From positions 1 to 32,170 of the forward strand of contig NZ_SIJB01000067.1 in the NCBI RefSeq assembly GCF_009910845.1: a stretch of DNA of 32,170 nt, read 5' to 3'. The DNA comes from Chengkuizengella marina (GTDB lineage: Bacteria > Bacillota > Bacilli > Paenibacillales > KCTC-33759). Below are positions 1 through 9,247 of this stretch, one piece after another. Every line of letters begins with the position of its first letter. Position 1 is the first letter of the stretch. Both the position numbers and the translations under genes were made by a program. The notes under the pieces are model-generated. The model was not told the DNA's origin and made no database searches. It saw only the letters and a program-made list of their open reading frames with translations.

Positions 1-1295
1 CATTGGGTTCTAGTTGGATCAAAGATCGTTGCAACAATGACATCATTTTTATAAACATAGTAACCAGCCACTTTTCCATTATTCACTTTATCATCATCAA
101 CTGGACTTTGAGCCATCTGATCAGCAGGAACAGGATCCCAATTCAGAGTAATCGTTAAGTTCTGAAAATCTGGAGATGCTGTTAAGTTATTCGGTTTTGC
201 TAAGTTTGTATCTTCATCAAAGATAGGTATTTCCTTAGTTGAATAGATCTTATTATAAATTTGGACCATATGAGAGCTCATATGAGGTGTGAGTCCGAAA
301 TCCTTTACGTTTCTAAGATCATTATCAAGTTGTTTGAAATTTTGTGCCTGTGCATAATTCACTTTTGTTCGGGTGACTAAATCATATACAGCCCAAACGT
401 ATGGATGACCTTCAATAAGTTCCCCAAACGATGCAGTAAATGTTTCTGATATTGATGAATGGTATGTTCTTGCAAATGAACTTTCTTGAGTGTTAGCATA
501 ATTATATTGATACCTATTCCCTACTTCCCATTCAAATGCACCAAATCCAAATTCAGCCTTTGCCTTTACGCTCCAATTCACTTCTATTTCAGTTCCATGT
601 GTGATTACCGCTGATGTCGCTGTTTCATTATCTACACCAGTCGTTCTTGTGATGGATTGAGTTACCTTAGATCCATTTGAGTCTCCATAATTGGATGTTT
701 CCCACCATTCTTCAACATCTAATGTAAGACCTTTAGCATAGTACGAATTTTTATTTAATAAAAGTGTAAGAGTGTCCGGTGGGTTTATAGGGAAATAATT
801 GGACACCATCTTAGTCTCTTCATTATAAACTCCTATAAACGTATCTACAAAAGGGTCTTTCGCATTTAATGCATCATTTAACTCACTTAGGAATAAATCA
901 CTTGGATATGCATTTCCAACCTTGAAATCAACGGGTATATAAGCAACACCCTCTACCTGTAATCCATGATTGATTGTCCTATTTTCGTAAGTCGATGTTG
1001 GCAGATCAGACAAACTTCGAAGTCCTTCGATATTAAGTTCAGGTAAATCCTTTTTCGATTCTTCACTAACTTCTCCAGTAGTAGTACTAACTGTTCCAGA
1101 ACTACTTTTTGTAGTAGATTGTATTACTGGCTTAGGAAAATATACCTTATGAGTACCATAATCAACCATTTCATATCCTTCTCGTTCTTGTGCATGTACT
1201 TCTGTAGAAGAGAATATACTGAATAAAATTAAAACAACAAGAAGCATCAATCCAATCATAAAATGAAATAACGTATTTTTTTTGAACATTACCAT
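1..1295 (-). CDS. Secreted beta/gamma-crystallin-type paralogue, 3' end outside window
   Basis: This gene is open at the left edge, with about 431 codons visible. Translation starts at the ATG read from 1295, seven bases after a GGAGG; a second ATG lies two codons on. The N-terminus is a signal peptide: KKN, a hydrophobic run (LFHFMIGLMLLVVLILF), then an EVHAQE cleavage region. After a Ser/Thr-rich linker, the sequence matches the two complete downstream paralogues. Shared features are the NKxSYxAxGLTLDVEEWW segment, alternating Ser/Thr-rich strands, the VNYxxAxNF segment, and the start of an FN3-like domain that ends at the window edge in a DPTRTQ stretch (DPSRTS in the 4811-7648 copy). The crystallin repeats found in the paralogues would lie beyond the edge and are assumed, not seen. 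It is probably exported. Its function is unknown. Confidence 0.85.
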   Translation of the reverse strand, partial: MVMFKKNTLFHFMIGLMLLVVLILFSIFSSTEVHAQEREGYEMVDYGTHKVYFPKPVIQSTTKSSSGTVSTTTGEVSEESKKDLPELNIEGLRSLSDLPTSTYENRTINHGLQVEGVAYIPVDFKVGNAYPSDLFLSELNDALNAKDPFVDTFIGVYNEETKMVSNYFPINPPDTLTLLLNKNSYYAKGLTLDVEEWWETSNYGDSNGSKVTQSITRTTGVDNETATSAVITHGTEIEVNWSVKAKAEFGFGAFEWEVGNRYQYNYANTQESSFARTYHSSISETFTASFGELIEGHPYVWAVYDLVTRTKVNYAQAQNFKQLDNDLRNVKDFGLTPHMSSHMVQIYNKIYSTKEIPIFDEDTNLAKPNNLTASPDFQNLTITLNWDPVPADQMAQSPVDDDKVNNGKVAGYYVYKNDVIVATIFDPTRTQ

Positions 1296-1493
1296 CCTAT
1301 TTCCTCCCTTTTCATTTAAATTTGTTCCTTTGTATACATTCACCCCCTCCCTATGAAAGCCCTTACATCTTTTCAAATAAGGATAAAACTACCATATTAT
1401 CATGATAATTTCTATTTTTCCTATTATTTATATAGACTAGAATAGAAAAAAGATTTGCTAGGACATAAATTATAGTAGTTTGTTATAACTAAC

Positions 1494-1522
1494 ATTATAA
1501 GACAATATGTATAATTATTCAA
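1494..1522 (-). promoter_or_regulatory. SigA-type promoter of the truncated crystallin paralogue
   Basis: On the minus strand TTGAAT, 17 bases, TATAAT. An 11-base GTTAGTTATAA follows directly and recurs after the promoters of both other paralogues, so it may be an operator or a conserved initially transcribed element. The leader to the start codon is about 190 nt. Apart from this promoter and the terminator of the next gene, nothing else is seen in the 1296-1631 gap. Confidence 0.65.
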
Positions 1523-1631
1523 TATAATATTCAACCTATTTTGAAATTTCTAAAAAATGTGTATTTTGAGAAGATCTATTCTACTAACAAAATAAACTTT
1601 TATTTCAAACTACATTTATTAATTTCTCTGC

Positions 1632-1703
1632 AAAAAAAAAAGAAAAGGAGCCGTGTCCCCCATGTGAATTTGTAAACTTCACTAGTGGAATTGCTCCCCT
1701 TTA
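1632..1703 (-). terminator. Rho-independent terminator of the 942-aa crystallin protein gene
   Basis: On the minus strand AAAGGGGAGC pairs with GCTCCTTTTC across a loop that contains a smaller GTGAAnTTnnnAAnTTCAC hairpin, followed by a run of ten T. It begins just after the stop codon. Confidence 0.75.
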
Positions 1704-1712
1704 TAAAACATC

Positions 1713-4541
1713 TTACCTTTCTTCAACTTTGATAGAACTTGCTTTATTATCTCCAATGATATTGTCACTAAAATCTGGATCGTAGCGAGTTCCACCTGGT
1801 TCATCAATAAACTCTTCACTATCTCCACGAAAAACAGGATCTTCATACACTGTTGCTTTAAAACCGACAACAAATATTGAACTTAGTGTATTATCTTGAA
1901 AGTCTATTAAATCTGTTGAACTATACTCTCCAGGCGAATTTATTTTTACGTGTCCACCTTGAGTAGTATAATTACTATCATCCATTAAATGAACACCTTT
2001 TCCGAAAATTATAAACGATGAAGCTCTGTTATCCCCTAAATTGCTACTATGACTTCCCACGTTAATATCTCTGTGTCTAATAGCTTGAAATCTACCTTCA
2101 TAATCGGCGTGCTGATATAATACAACACCAAAGTCCCCAATAGTTAACACGGAAGATAATTTATCATTAGGGAATGTATTCATAGGGTATCCATCACAAT
2201 TTTCTATATAGCCACAATTCATCTCACCATATACTGCATAATCTCCTGAGTAATCAAAATCCCTGAAGAACCATACACCTCTTCCACTAAAGAGTCTAAA
2301 TGAAGAGGTTCTGTTATCACCAACGTCACTTAGATCAAAATCTCCCCAATCCTCTTTAATTAAAGAGTAATTACCTTCAAAGTTTATATTTTCATATAGG
2401 GCTACTGCATAATTACCAACAACTTTCACCGATGATATATCGTCATCTGGAAGACGTGCCATCTGCACTTTGCCATAATTAATTCTTACCAGTTGTTCTT
2501 CAAAACCAGCTTCATTTCTTGTATCAAGATGATGCAAGTTACCACTATATTCTGCTCCAGTAAAGAAATAGACACCCGTTAACTTTTCTTCTACCTTTAT
2601 GGAAGACACAGTATCCGCTCCTATAATCTTTTCATCAAAGTCACGAACATGTGCAAATCCATCTTCTTCTGTGAAAAATGTTTGGGCAAACCCTCCATAA
2701 TTTATTTCTGGGAATAAACTAACAAATACTTCCCCTTGAACTAACATTGAAGACAGATCGTCATTAAATGTTATGGAACTTAAATCACTAAAATTAGTAG
2801 AAACTGTAACACAATCCCCATTGAAGCCTGTACTGGAATACAAAAATGCAGTTTCTGACACTGAAAAATTATTAGGTATTCTAGTAGCTGGTGATTCAAT
2901 TAACCTGTCATTATAACGTGTTTTTTTTACAACATAAAAATCTGCATTTGGATGTGCCAATAATACGTCATATAACGCTGGAGATATGTTTATAGAAGCA
3001 TCTGTCCCTATAAACGAACCCATATCAATCCCACCAGAAGCTGGGTCTCCAATATATAAGGTATAATACATTCGTTCCCCAGTAGGAGTTTGACTATCCA
3101 TCAATGCAATTGGAATATCACAACCAACGGCTAGATTTCTAAAAGTTGCAGCTGTTAAAGCCACCTCCTCTGTAATTGTATTACTAGGAAGTGAAACAAT
3201 TTTATGTTGTAATCTTGCATCAATTTCTTCATCATCATTACGATAAGATTTGATCCAATAAACATTGCCAACTTCAGGTTCTACATTCACGTCAATCCAA
3301 CTCGTCCTTGATGAATCGGTAATAACTTGAGCAATATTATCATTTTTATAAACTAGGAAACCTTCAACATTCGGATCTCTCACTGAATCCCAATTAAGTG
3401 TTATTGTTAAGTCTTGAAAGTTTGATTTTGCTCTTAAATTTTGAGGTACTTCTAATGATGAATCTACATCATAAATAGGTATTTCACTAACAGAGTAAGT
3501 TTTAGTATCCACTTTTATAATGTAAGAGTTCATATCAGCTTCAAGTCCGTACTCATCTAAATCATCAATAGCATCATCTAGTTCACTAAAATTGTGCGCA
3601 TCTGAATAATTCACTTTTGTTTGTGTGACTATATGATACACAGCCCACCTGAATGGAGCCCTTCCAGTAGCTGGTCCAAAATTGAAAGTTTCTGAGAATA
3701 TATCAACTGTATTTATTGTTCTAGAAAATGCATATGAGTCTGTTCGAGAAAAATTATAACTAAGTGTTACTCCTGCTGACCATCCAACACCCGCTGGTGC
3801 TTGCTCAATTGTAAAAGAAGATTGTGCCCCTATTCCATGAGTAAGAGTTGCTGTGTCCTCTTGTGTCGTTGATAAACCATATTGCCATGAGACAGTAGTA
3901 TCTATCGGTGTGCCATCTCTTGAAATTCCATGTCCAGCTCGCTTCCACCATTCCTCAACATCTAACGTTAGACCTTGAGCAAAATATGAATGTTTATTTA
4001 ATAAAAGTGTAACCTGTTCTGGTGTACCTTGTGGGAAAACGGAACTGAATAATCCTGTCTCTGGATTATAAACTCCAATAAACGTATCAACACCAGGATC
4101 ATAATCATTTAACGCATCATTTAAAATACTTATTGACTGTCCTGCGAGTTCTTGATAATAATCAACTTCATAGAAATAAGGATCATCACGAACTACATTA
4201 AAATTAACGGGTATATAATCAACTGGAGCTATTCCTTCAAATATCGTCCTATTTTCATACGTATCTATTGGATGGGGCTGATTTATTGTAAGACCTGGAA
4301 TTTCAAGAGGAGGTTCTAGGTAACCAGCACTAGGCTCACTCAAATCTTTATTATTAGCAGTTTCTACAGCTGCTGTTTCTTCAGGTATATATACCTTATA
4401 GGTACCTCGATCGATCATTATATAACCTTCATGAGCAGCGTTTACCTCTGCAGCAGCGAATAAACTTATTATGATCAAAATGGATAAAAACATCACACAA
4501 ATGAGAATATTAGATAAATTACCTCTTTTAAATACGAACAT
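1713..4541 (-). CDS. Secreted multidomain protein: beta-rich domain, FN3-like domain, eight beta/gamma-crystallin motifs
   Basis: 942 aa. There is a Sec signal peptide (positive start, hydrophobic run about residues 12-31, cut near EVNAA). Residues about 180-350 are rich in Ser/Thr-alternating strands with a GVGWSAG turn. They look like an aerolysin-type beta-pore-forming fold, but no family was recognised with certainty. Residues about 365-460 resemble an FN3 domain (LNWDSV...VEGFLVYKN). From about 565 to the end there are eight crystallin Greek-key motifs, each with an aromatic...[FY]xG core and the calcium-binding signature (N/D)(N/D)xx(S/T)S, for example NDDLSS, GDNRTSS, NDKLSS, GDNRASS and GDNKASS, making four crystallin domains. 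The paralogues at 1-1295 and 4811-7648 share the layout, so this is a tandem triplication. The start ATG has only a weak upstream GGAGAGGG. Adhesion, biofilm matrix or toxin roles are all possible and none is shown. Confidence 0.85.
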   Translation of the reverse strand: MFVFKRGNLSNILICVMFLSILIIISLFAAAEVNAAHEGYIMIDRGTYKVYIPEETAAVETANNKDLSEPSAGYLEPPLEIPGLTINQPHPIDTYENRTIFEGIAPVDYIPVNFNVVRDDPYFYEVDYYQELAGQSISILNDALNDYDPGVDTFIGVYNPETGLFSSVFPQGTPEQVTLLLNKHSYFAQGLTLDVEEWWKRAGHGISRDGTPIDTTVSWQYGLSTTQEDTATLTHGIGAQSSFTIEQAPAGVGWSAGVTLSYNFSRTDSYAFSRTINTVDIFSETFNFGPATGRAPFRWAVYHIVTQTKVNYSDAHNFSELDDAIDDLDEYGLEADMNSYIIKVDTKTYSVSEIPIYDVDSSLEVPQNLRAKSNFQDLTITLNWDSVRDPNVEGFLVYKNDNIAQVITDSSRTSWIDVNVEPEVGNVYWIKSYRNDDEEIDARLQHKIVSLPSNTITEEVALTAATFRNLAVGCDIPIALMDSQTPTGERMYYTLYIGDPASGGIDMGSFIGTDASINISPALYDVLLAHPNADFYVVKKTRYNDRLIESPATRIPNNFSVSETAFLYSSTGFNGDCVTVSTNFSDLSSITFNDDLSSMLVQGEVFVSLFPEINYGGFAQTFFTEEDGFAHVRDFDEKIIGADTVSSIKVEEKLTGVYFFTGAEYSGNLHHLDTRNEAGFEEQLVRINYGKVQMARLPDDDISSVKVVGNYAVALYENINFEGNYSLIKEDWGDFDLSDVGDNRTSSFRLFSGRGVWFFRDFDYSGDYAVYGEMNCGYIENCDGYPMNTFPNDKLSSVLTIGDFGVVLYQHADYEGRFQAIRHRDINVGSHSSNLGDNRASSFIIFGKGVHLMDDSNYTTQGGHVKINSPGEYSSTDLIDFQDNTLSSIFVVGFKATVYEDPVFRGDSEEFIDEPGGTRYDPDFSDNIIGDNKASSIKVEER

Positions 4542-4685
4542 GGTTAATCCCTCTCCTTTAATACAATTTCATTAAAGATACCCTCTTTAAAAGAAAGCCC
4601 TTACATTAGTAAATAGAGAACATTAAAAAAATAATATTAATAATATATTTATGAAATTTAAAAATTATTGTTTGTTGTAACTTAC

Positions 4686-4715
4686 ATTATTCTGGGTCGT
4701 TTAATATTTATTCAA
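4686..4715 (-). promoter_or_regulatory. Promoter of the 942-aa crystallin protein gene
   Basis: On the minus strand TTGAAT, 18 bases, AATAAT, then GTAAGTTACAA, a variant of the element after the other two promoters. The spacer is one base longer and the -10 is weaker than in the first paralogue. The leader is about 140 nt. Confidence 0.5.
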
Positions 4716-4742
4716 TTGGTTTTTTGAATTTCCTGATAAAAT

Positions 4743-4797
4743 GAAGAGGAGCAGTTCCCTACTATGAATGTATTTTCTAATTAAACCTGCTCCTCTT
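4743..4797. terminator. Terminator of the 945-aa crystallin protein gene
   Basis: AAGAGGAGCAG and CTGCTCCTCTT form a perfect 11-bp stem around a 33-nt loop, 13 nt past the minus-strand stop codon. T-rich tracts flank both sides. Confidence 0.65.
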
Positions 4798-4810
4798 ATT
4801 TTTTCTTATG

Positions 4811-7648
4811 TTACCTCTCTTCAACAATGATAGAACTCACCGTATCATTTCCAATGGTATTATCCCCAAGACTTGCATCGTAACCAGTAAACTCTTCACT
4901 TGTTCCTCTAAAATTAGTGTCTCTGAACAACGTTGCTTTCATATCCACAACAAATATTGAACTTAACGTATTATCTTGAAACCCTAATGCGTCCGTTGTC
5001 GTATATTCTCCAGGTGATGTTATTTTATCGTATCCTCCATTTATGTCATAGTTATTATCTTTGAATAAATAAACACCTTTTCCAACTATTTTGAATGATG
5101 AAACTTTATTATCTCCTACGTTTCCTGAACTTCCTAGATTGTTATCTCTATGTCGAATCGCTTGTACTTTACCTTCATAATTCATGTGTTCATATAATGC
5201 AACACCACGACTCCCGATAGTTAACACAGATGACAATCGATCATTAGCCATTCCGCAATTTCCAACATACCCACAACCTAAGTTGTTATCGACCCTTACA
5301 TAATCTCCTCTAAAATCAAAATCATTAAAGAAATAAACACCTACACCTTTGAACATTCTAGCTGTTGAAGTTTTATTATCCATATCATGATTCACTAAAT
5401 TAGGATCTCCATAATCTTCTTTAATTACAGTCAATTTACCATTATATTCACTATGTTCATATACTACTAATGCATATGGACCAATTACTTTTACGGATGA
5501 TAAATCATCATTGGCAAGACCGTCAGGGGTCGAGATATCTTGATTCATGAAAGTATAATTTTTCACCCCATCTGTATTATTGTCCCTAAACGTCATTACA
5601 CCACCATAATCTGATCCAGAAAAGAAATAGACACCATCTTTCTGTTCTCCTACTTTAATGGAAGACACTGTATCCTGTCTGATAAGAGTATCTTGATTTA
5701 GATCACGAATATTAGCTAAACCGTCCTCCGTAAAAATCGTTTGGGCATACCCTCCAAAGTTTAAGTCTGGAAATAGACTAACATATATATTTCCTTGAAC
5801 TAACATTGAAGATAAATCGTTTTCAAAATGATAGGTATTATCATTCAAATTTATTTCTTGTCCCTTACTAACTGTAATACAATCTCCATTAAACCCAGTA
5901 TTTGAAAATAAAAATGCTGTTTCTGTCACTGTAAAATGATTAGCCATTGTAGAAGTTGGTGACTGAATCAATCTACCATTATAAAGTACTTCTTTCACAA
6001 TATAAAAATCTTCATTTCTATTTTCTACTAATACATCATACAATTCAGGGGATATATTCACAGAAGCATCTGTCCCTTCAAACACACCTACTTCTATCCC
6101 TCCCCTAGCTGGGTCACCAATATATATTCTATAATATGTTCTTTCCCCAGAAGGAATTTGATCATCTTCCCAAGCAAATGGAATCGAACAACCAAGAATC
6201 ATTTTCCCAAAATTCCCGGATGTTAAAGCTACCTCTTCGACAACTGTATTACTAGCAAGTGATACCGTTTTAAAAATGGTTCTTGTATCGAAGAAAAAAT
6301 CCTCTCGAAACGATTTGATCCAATACACATTGGATTTTTCAGGCTCTACTTCTGCATCAATCCAACTCGTTCTAGATGGATCAAAAATAATTCCATCAAT
6401 ACTATCATTTTTATAAACGATGAAACCTTCTACATCCGGATCCGTCACTGGATCCCAAGAAAGTGTTGTCGTTAAATTCCTAAAATCTGAATTAGCAACT
6501 ACATTTTGAGGTGCTTCTAGTGAGACATCTACTTGATAAATAGGGACTTCCATCGTAGCGTACGTCTGATTCACCATTTTTACAATATAAGAGTTCATAT
6601 CTGGTCTAAGTCCGTAATCATCTAAATTTTCAAAAGCATCTCCTAGTTGGCTGTAATTGTGTGCATTTGAATAATTCACTTTTGTTTGTGTGACTAAATT
6701 ATACACAGCCCACTTGTATGGATTTGCTCCTGCAATCGTTCCAAAATCAAATGTGAATGTCTCTGTTGTAGAAGCTTGAACTGTTCTAGTAAATGCATAA
6801 GATCTTGTGTCAGCAAAATTATAACTAAGATTTATACCAGCTGACCATCCAACACCCAATGGTTGATTCTGATATTCAAAGGAAGTTTCTACTCCAAACC
6901 CATGGGTAAGGGTCGCTGTTTCCTGTTGTGACTCAATTAAACCATAGGACCTTTGAAAACTTACATGTGATGGTCCTCCTGTTTTTGCATTTCCATATCG
7001 GGCCAACTCCCACCATTCTTCAACGTCTAATGTCAGTCCCTGAGCAAAGTATGAATGTTTATTTAGTAAAAGTGTAATTTCCCCTGGTGTTCCTAATGGA
7101 AAAGTAGAGTTTAAAAGTCCTATATCTGGGCTATAAATAGCTAGAAACGTATCAATACCAGGATCATAATCATTTAATGCTTGATTTAAAATACTAATAT
7201 GCTGTCCTGAGAGTTCTTCGTAATAATCAGCATTATAGTAATGATCATTAAAACCAGGATCTACAATAAAATTAATAGGGATATAATCAACTGGATCTAT
7301 TCCTTGAAAAGTGGTTCTATTTTCGTAAGTATCAAACTGAAATGCCTCATTTTCTTCAAGGGCTGGCACGACAAGATCAGGTTCTACGTAACCGCTGCTA
7401 CTTGCACTATTCAAATTTTTAGTAGTAGATTCTAACTCTTTAGTAGTTTTTAAATCTTTGTTATTCATAGATTCTATAGCTACTGTTTCTTCAGGAAAAT
7501 ATACTTGATATGTACCACGGTCTATCATTACATAACCTTCTTCTGCGTTTACCTCTGTAGGAGTGAATAAGTTCATTGTGATCAAAAGGAATAAAGACAC
7601 CACACAAATCATAAAACTAGCTAAAGTATTTGTTCTGAACACTGACAT
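4811..7648 (-). CDS. Secreted multidomain protein, paralogue of 1713-4541
   Basis: 945 aa with the same architecture as its neighbour. It has a signal peptide (hydrophobic run about residues 11-30, cut near EVNAEE), a Ser/Thr-rich linker with repeated TTK/ESTTKN-like stretches, a beta-rich Ser/Thr-alternating domain (GVGWSAG, LSYNFA), an FN3-like domain (LSWDPVTDPDVEGF) and eight crystallin motifs. Most calcium signatures are intact (ENDLSS, NDDLSS, NDRLSS, GDNKVSS, QDNTLSS, GNDTVSS). Differences cluster in the linker and in loop lengths between motifs 2 and 3, as expected of an older duplication. It probably acts outside the cell, and calcium-dependent stability is expected from the family. 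It has its own promoter and terminator, so the three copies are likely separate units rather than an operon. Confidence 0.85.
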   Translation of the reverse strand: MSVFRTNTLASFMICVVSLFLLITMNLFTPTEVNAEEGYVMIDRGTYQVYFPEETVAIESMNNKDLKTTKELESTTKNLNSASSSGYVEPDLVVPALEENEAFQFDTYENRTTFQGIDPVDYIPINFIVDPGFNDHYYNADYYEELSGQHISILNQALNDYDPGIDTFLAIYSPDIGLLNSTFPLGTPGEITLLLNKHSYFAQGLTLDVEEWWELARYGNAKTGGPSHVSFQRSYGLIESQQETATLTHGFGVETSFEYQNQPLGVGWSAGINLSYNFADTRSYAFTRTVQASTTETFTFDFGTIAGANPYKWAVYNLVTQTKVNYSNAHNYSQLGDAFENLDDYGLRPDMNSYIVKMVNQTYATMEVPIYQVDVSLEAPQNVVANSDFRNLTTTLSWDPVTDPDVEGFIVYKNDSIDGIIFDPSRTSWIDAEVEPEKSNVYWIKSFREDFFFDTRTIFKTVSLASNTVVEEVALTSGNFGKMILGCSIPFAWEDDQIPSGERTYYRIYIGDPARGGIEVGVFEGTDASVNISPELYDVLVENRNEDFYIVKEVLYNGRLIQSPTSTMANHFTVTETAFLFSNTGFNGDCITVSKGQEINLNDNTYHFENDLSSMLVQGNIYVSLFPDLNFGGYAQTIFTEDGLANIRDLNQDTLIRQDTVSSIKVGEQKDGVYFFSGSDYGGVMTFRDNNTDGVKNYTFMNQDISTPDGLANDDLSSVKVIGPYALVVYEHSEYNGKLTVIKEDYGDPNLVNHDMDNKTSTARMFKGVGVYFFNDFDFRGDYVRVDNNLGCGYVGNCGMANDRLSSVLTIGSRGVALYEHMNYEGKVQAIRHRDNNLGSSGNVGDNKVSSFKIVGKGVYLFKDNNYDINGGYDKITSPGEYTTTDALGFQDNTLSSIFVVDMKATLFRDTNFRGTSEEFTGYDASLGDNTIGNDTVSSIIVEER

Positions 7649-7786
7649 TATGAATTCCTCCCCATGATTTAAATTTGATTAAAAATTGAAATATATTTTT
7701 CAGTTTTTTAATTCCCCCTCTATTTAATAGAATGTAAAACTTATAATCTTATGTTTTTTCAGCAAACATAGTTATTTATAACTAAC

Positions 7787-7815
7787 ATGTTACAGTCTAT
7801 TGCATAATTATTCAA
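7787..7815 (-). promoter_or_regulatory. Promoter of the 945-aa crystallin protein gene
   Basis: On the minus strand TTGAAT, 17 bases, TAACAT, directly followed by GTTAGTTATAA. Twelve bases from the start of the -35 (TTGAATAATTAT) are identical to those of the promoter at 1494-1522. Confidence 0.6.
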
Positions 7816-7981
7816 CTATTTTTTAAGAATTTTCTGAAAATTTTACTAATTTTCAAATCTTTTTTCATCTATTATCACCAACATCTCCGCTCTTCCCGAA
7901 TATTGATCAAAACTTCTGAATAACAGTCATTGAGATTTAGATCATGTGCTAGAGTACATTTTTAAATTACAGGTATATGTA

Positions 7982-8014
7982 TCCAGTCAAAATATCATTT
8001 TAATGAATATAGTA
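7982..8014 (+). promoter_or_regulatory. Family promoter upstream of cysteine-rich copy A
   Basis: TCCAGTCA, 16 bases, AATATAGTA. This fits the pattern shared by all copies: box GTCCAnnCn, 16 bp, then (C/A)ATAnnnTA, which resembles the SigK -10 of mother-cell promoters. The upstream variant AGAGTACATTT...TTACAGTA-like is shared with copies C and D. Confidence 0.55.
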
Positions 8015-8053
8015 TATTGTAAAACAAACTCAATTAAGAAAGAGGTAAACCTT

Positions 8054-8533
8054 ATGGGACATTTCGATAGATCCATATGTAACTGTTGTGTCTGTCCAAT
8101 GCAATGTGTTTTGAAGCAGTTGATGGAGCAACAGATAACTATAGATTTTTTACGTACTACTTTTGGTCAAATAACCATCCCTTTTACTATAAATCGTATT
8201 GAGGATTTTATTGTATTCACTGATCAAGGGAATATTGCAATCTGTCAAATCGTAGCTTTAGGTTCGATTATGGACGCTGAAATTAAATTAAAACCAATTA
8301 GAAAGGACTTTACTGGTGAATGTGTATGTTGTGAAGACCCAATGACAAATTTGTTAAACTCTATGAAAAAAGAGAAAATAAGTATACCTTCTTCAACCAT
8401 TACAGAAGCAACTATAGAAGAGGTTGGAGAAGGAATCGTTTTACTTCGTGACCTTATGACTAACACTGGAGCAGAATTTGTTATTGGTATAGCCTCCACA
8501 TGTCAATTAGATATAGTAGCACCCCCTATCTAA
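8054..8533 (+). CDS. Small cysteine-rich duplicated-domain protein, copy A
   Basis: 159 aa from the MGHFDRS start. An ATG 36 codons upstream is open too but lies inside the promoter, and all paralogues begin MG(H/A/V/I)F. The protein has two parallel halves. The first has CNCCVCPMQC followed by a beta-rich stretch with TINRIEDFIV and ICQI. The second has CVCCEDPMTNL followed by TIEEVGEGIV and STCQL. Aligning CxCCxxPM to CxCCxxPM brings the rest into register, so it is an internal tandem duplication. There is no signal peptide or membrane segment. The cysteine density and SigK-like promoter suggest a disulphide-linked spore-surface protein. That is inference, since the family itself is not recognised. 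It is convergent with copy B, with a shared terminator. Confidence 0.8.
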   Translation: MGHFDRSICNCCVCPMQCVLKQLMEQQITIDFLRTTFGQITIPFTINRIEDFIVFTDQGNIAICQIVALGSIMDAEIKLKPIRKDFTGECVCCEDPMTNLLNSMKKEKISIPSSTITEATIEEVGEGIVLLRDLMTNTGAEFVIGIASTCQLDIVAPPI

Positions 8534-8541
8534 ACAAAAAT

Positions 8542-8571
8542 AAAAGCTTCTCCATAGAGGAAGAAGCTTTT
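8542..8571. terminator. Bidirectional terminator between copies A and B
   Basis: AAAAGCTTCTnCC...GGAAGAAGCTTTT stem between convergent genes. It overlaps the stop codon of copy B by two bases. Confidence 0.7.
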
Positions 8572-9082
8572 AAGACGTTTTTTGAATATTAGTAATTTGA
8601 CAAGTGGAAATGGCAAAGTTAGGAAGTTCATCCCCCTCACCATCGGAAACATTATCCAATATAACGATACCTTCTCCAAATGATAAGATATTTCCTGTTA
8701 GAGGAACTCGAAATCGATCCCCAGGTGTTTGGGTTACGAATTCAACTGAAACTTCAGTGCCAATACCAAGTGAAACCAACTCATTTGTAGTTGGATCCTC
8801 ACAACAGTTGCATTTCCCTTTGATATCTCTACGCAATGGTTTTAAATCAGTAGTAATGTCTAATGCGTTGCTTCCAACTGCAGTAACTTTACAAACTGGA
8901 AAGAATTCCGGAATCTCACCATCTAGAGTATCCGCTATGAAATTTTCAACAGATTTAATTAGATTAAATTCTTGACTAACTGTTGTAGAAATAATAATAG
9001 GGCCTCTATCTTCTAACTGTTTCATCACACACTGCATTGGACAAACACAACAGTCACAAGTTGTTCTATGAAAAGCACCCAT
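8570..9082 (-). CDS. Small cysteine-rich duplicated-domain protein, copy B
   Basis: 170 aa. The chosen start is the ATG at 9082 (MGAFHRTT), seven bases after GGAGG; the ATG six codons earlier overlaps that ribosome binding site. The first half has CDCCVCPMQC, then SVENFI and VCKV. The second has CNCCEDPTTNEL, then LSFGEGIVIL and STCQI. All conserved cysteines are present, including the CxI cysteine in both halves, so the duplication is especially clear here. It is transcribed from its own family-type promoter at 9114-9147, divergent from the DUF962 gene. Function unknown; a structural spore protein is the best guess. Confidence 0.8.
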   Translation of the reverse strand: MGAFHRTTCDCCVCPMQCVMKQLEDRGPIIISTTVSQEFNLIKSVENFIADTLDGEIPEFFPVCKVTAVGSNALDITTDLKPLRRDIKGKCNCCEDPTTNELVSLGIGTEVSVEFVTQTPGDRFRVPLTGNILSFGEGIVILDNVSDGEGDELPNFAISTCQITNIQKTS

Positions 9083-9113
9083 GTTTTCACCTCCATTCAT
9101 AATTTAACTAATG

Positions 9114-9147
9114 TATTTTATGAGTTTTATGGAAGGTTTGACTGGAC
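9114..9147 (-). promoter_or_regulatory. Family promoter of copy B
   Basis: On the minus strand GTCCAGTCA, 16 bases, CATAAAATA. A TTAGCGGA box (9169-9176) lies 21 bases further upstream, as in copies E, F and G (22 bases there). Confidence 0.6.
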
Positions 9148-9247
9148 GTATTTGCATATTCCAAAACTTCCGCTAATAAACATATATCTGAAAGGATTAT
9201 TGAGTTTAAGAACCGAATTCATTAAATAAGAATTTGGAAAGGGGAAG

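Noticed and set aside
1632-1703. Possible riboswitch or attenuator
   Set aside because: It is an ordinary terminator past a stop codon, with no conserved aptamer features.
1682-1873. Minus-strand 63-codon frame
   Set aside because: Overlaps the coding end of the 942-aa crystallin protein and its terminator in another frame.
7946-8053. 36-codon N-terminal extension of copy A
   Set aside because: It covers the conserved promoter, and all paralogues start at MG(H/A/V/I)F with a ribosome binding site there.
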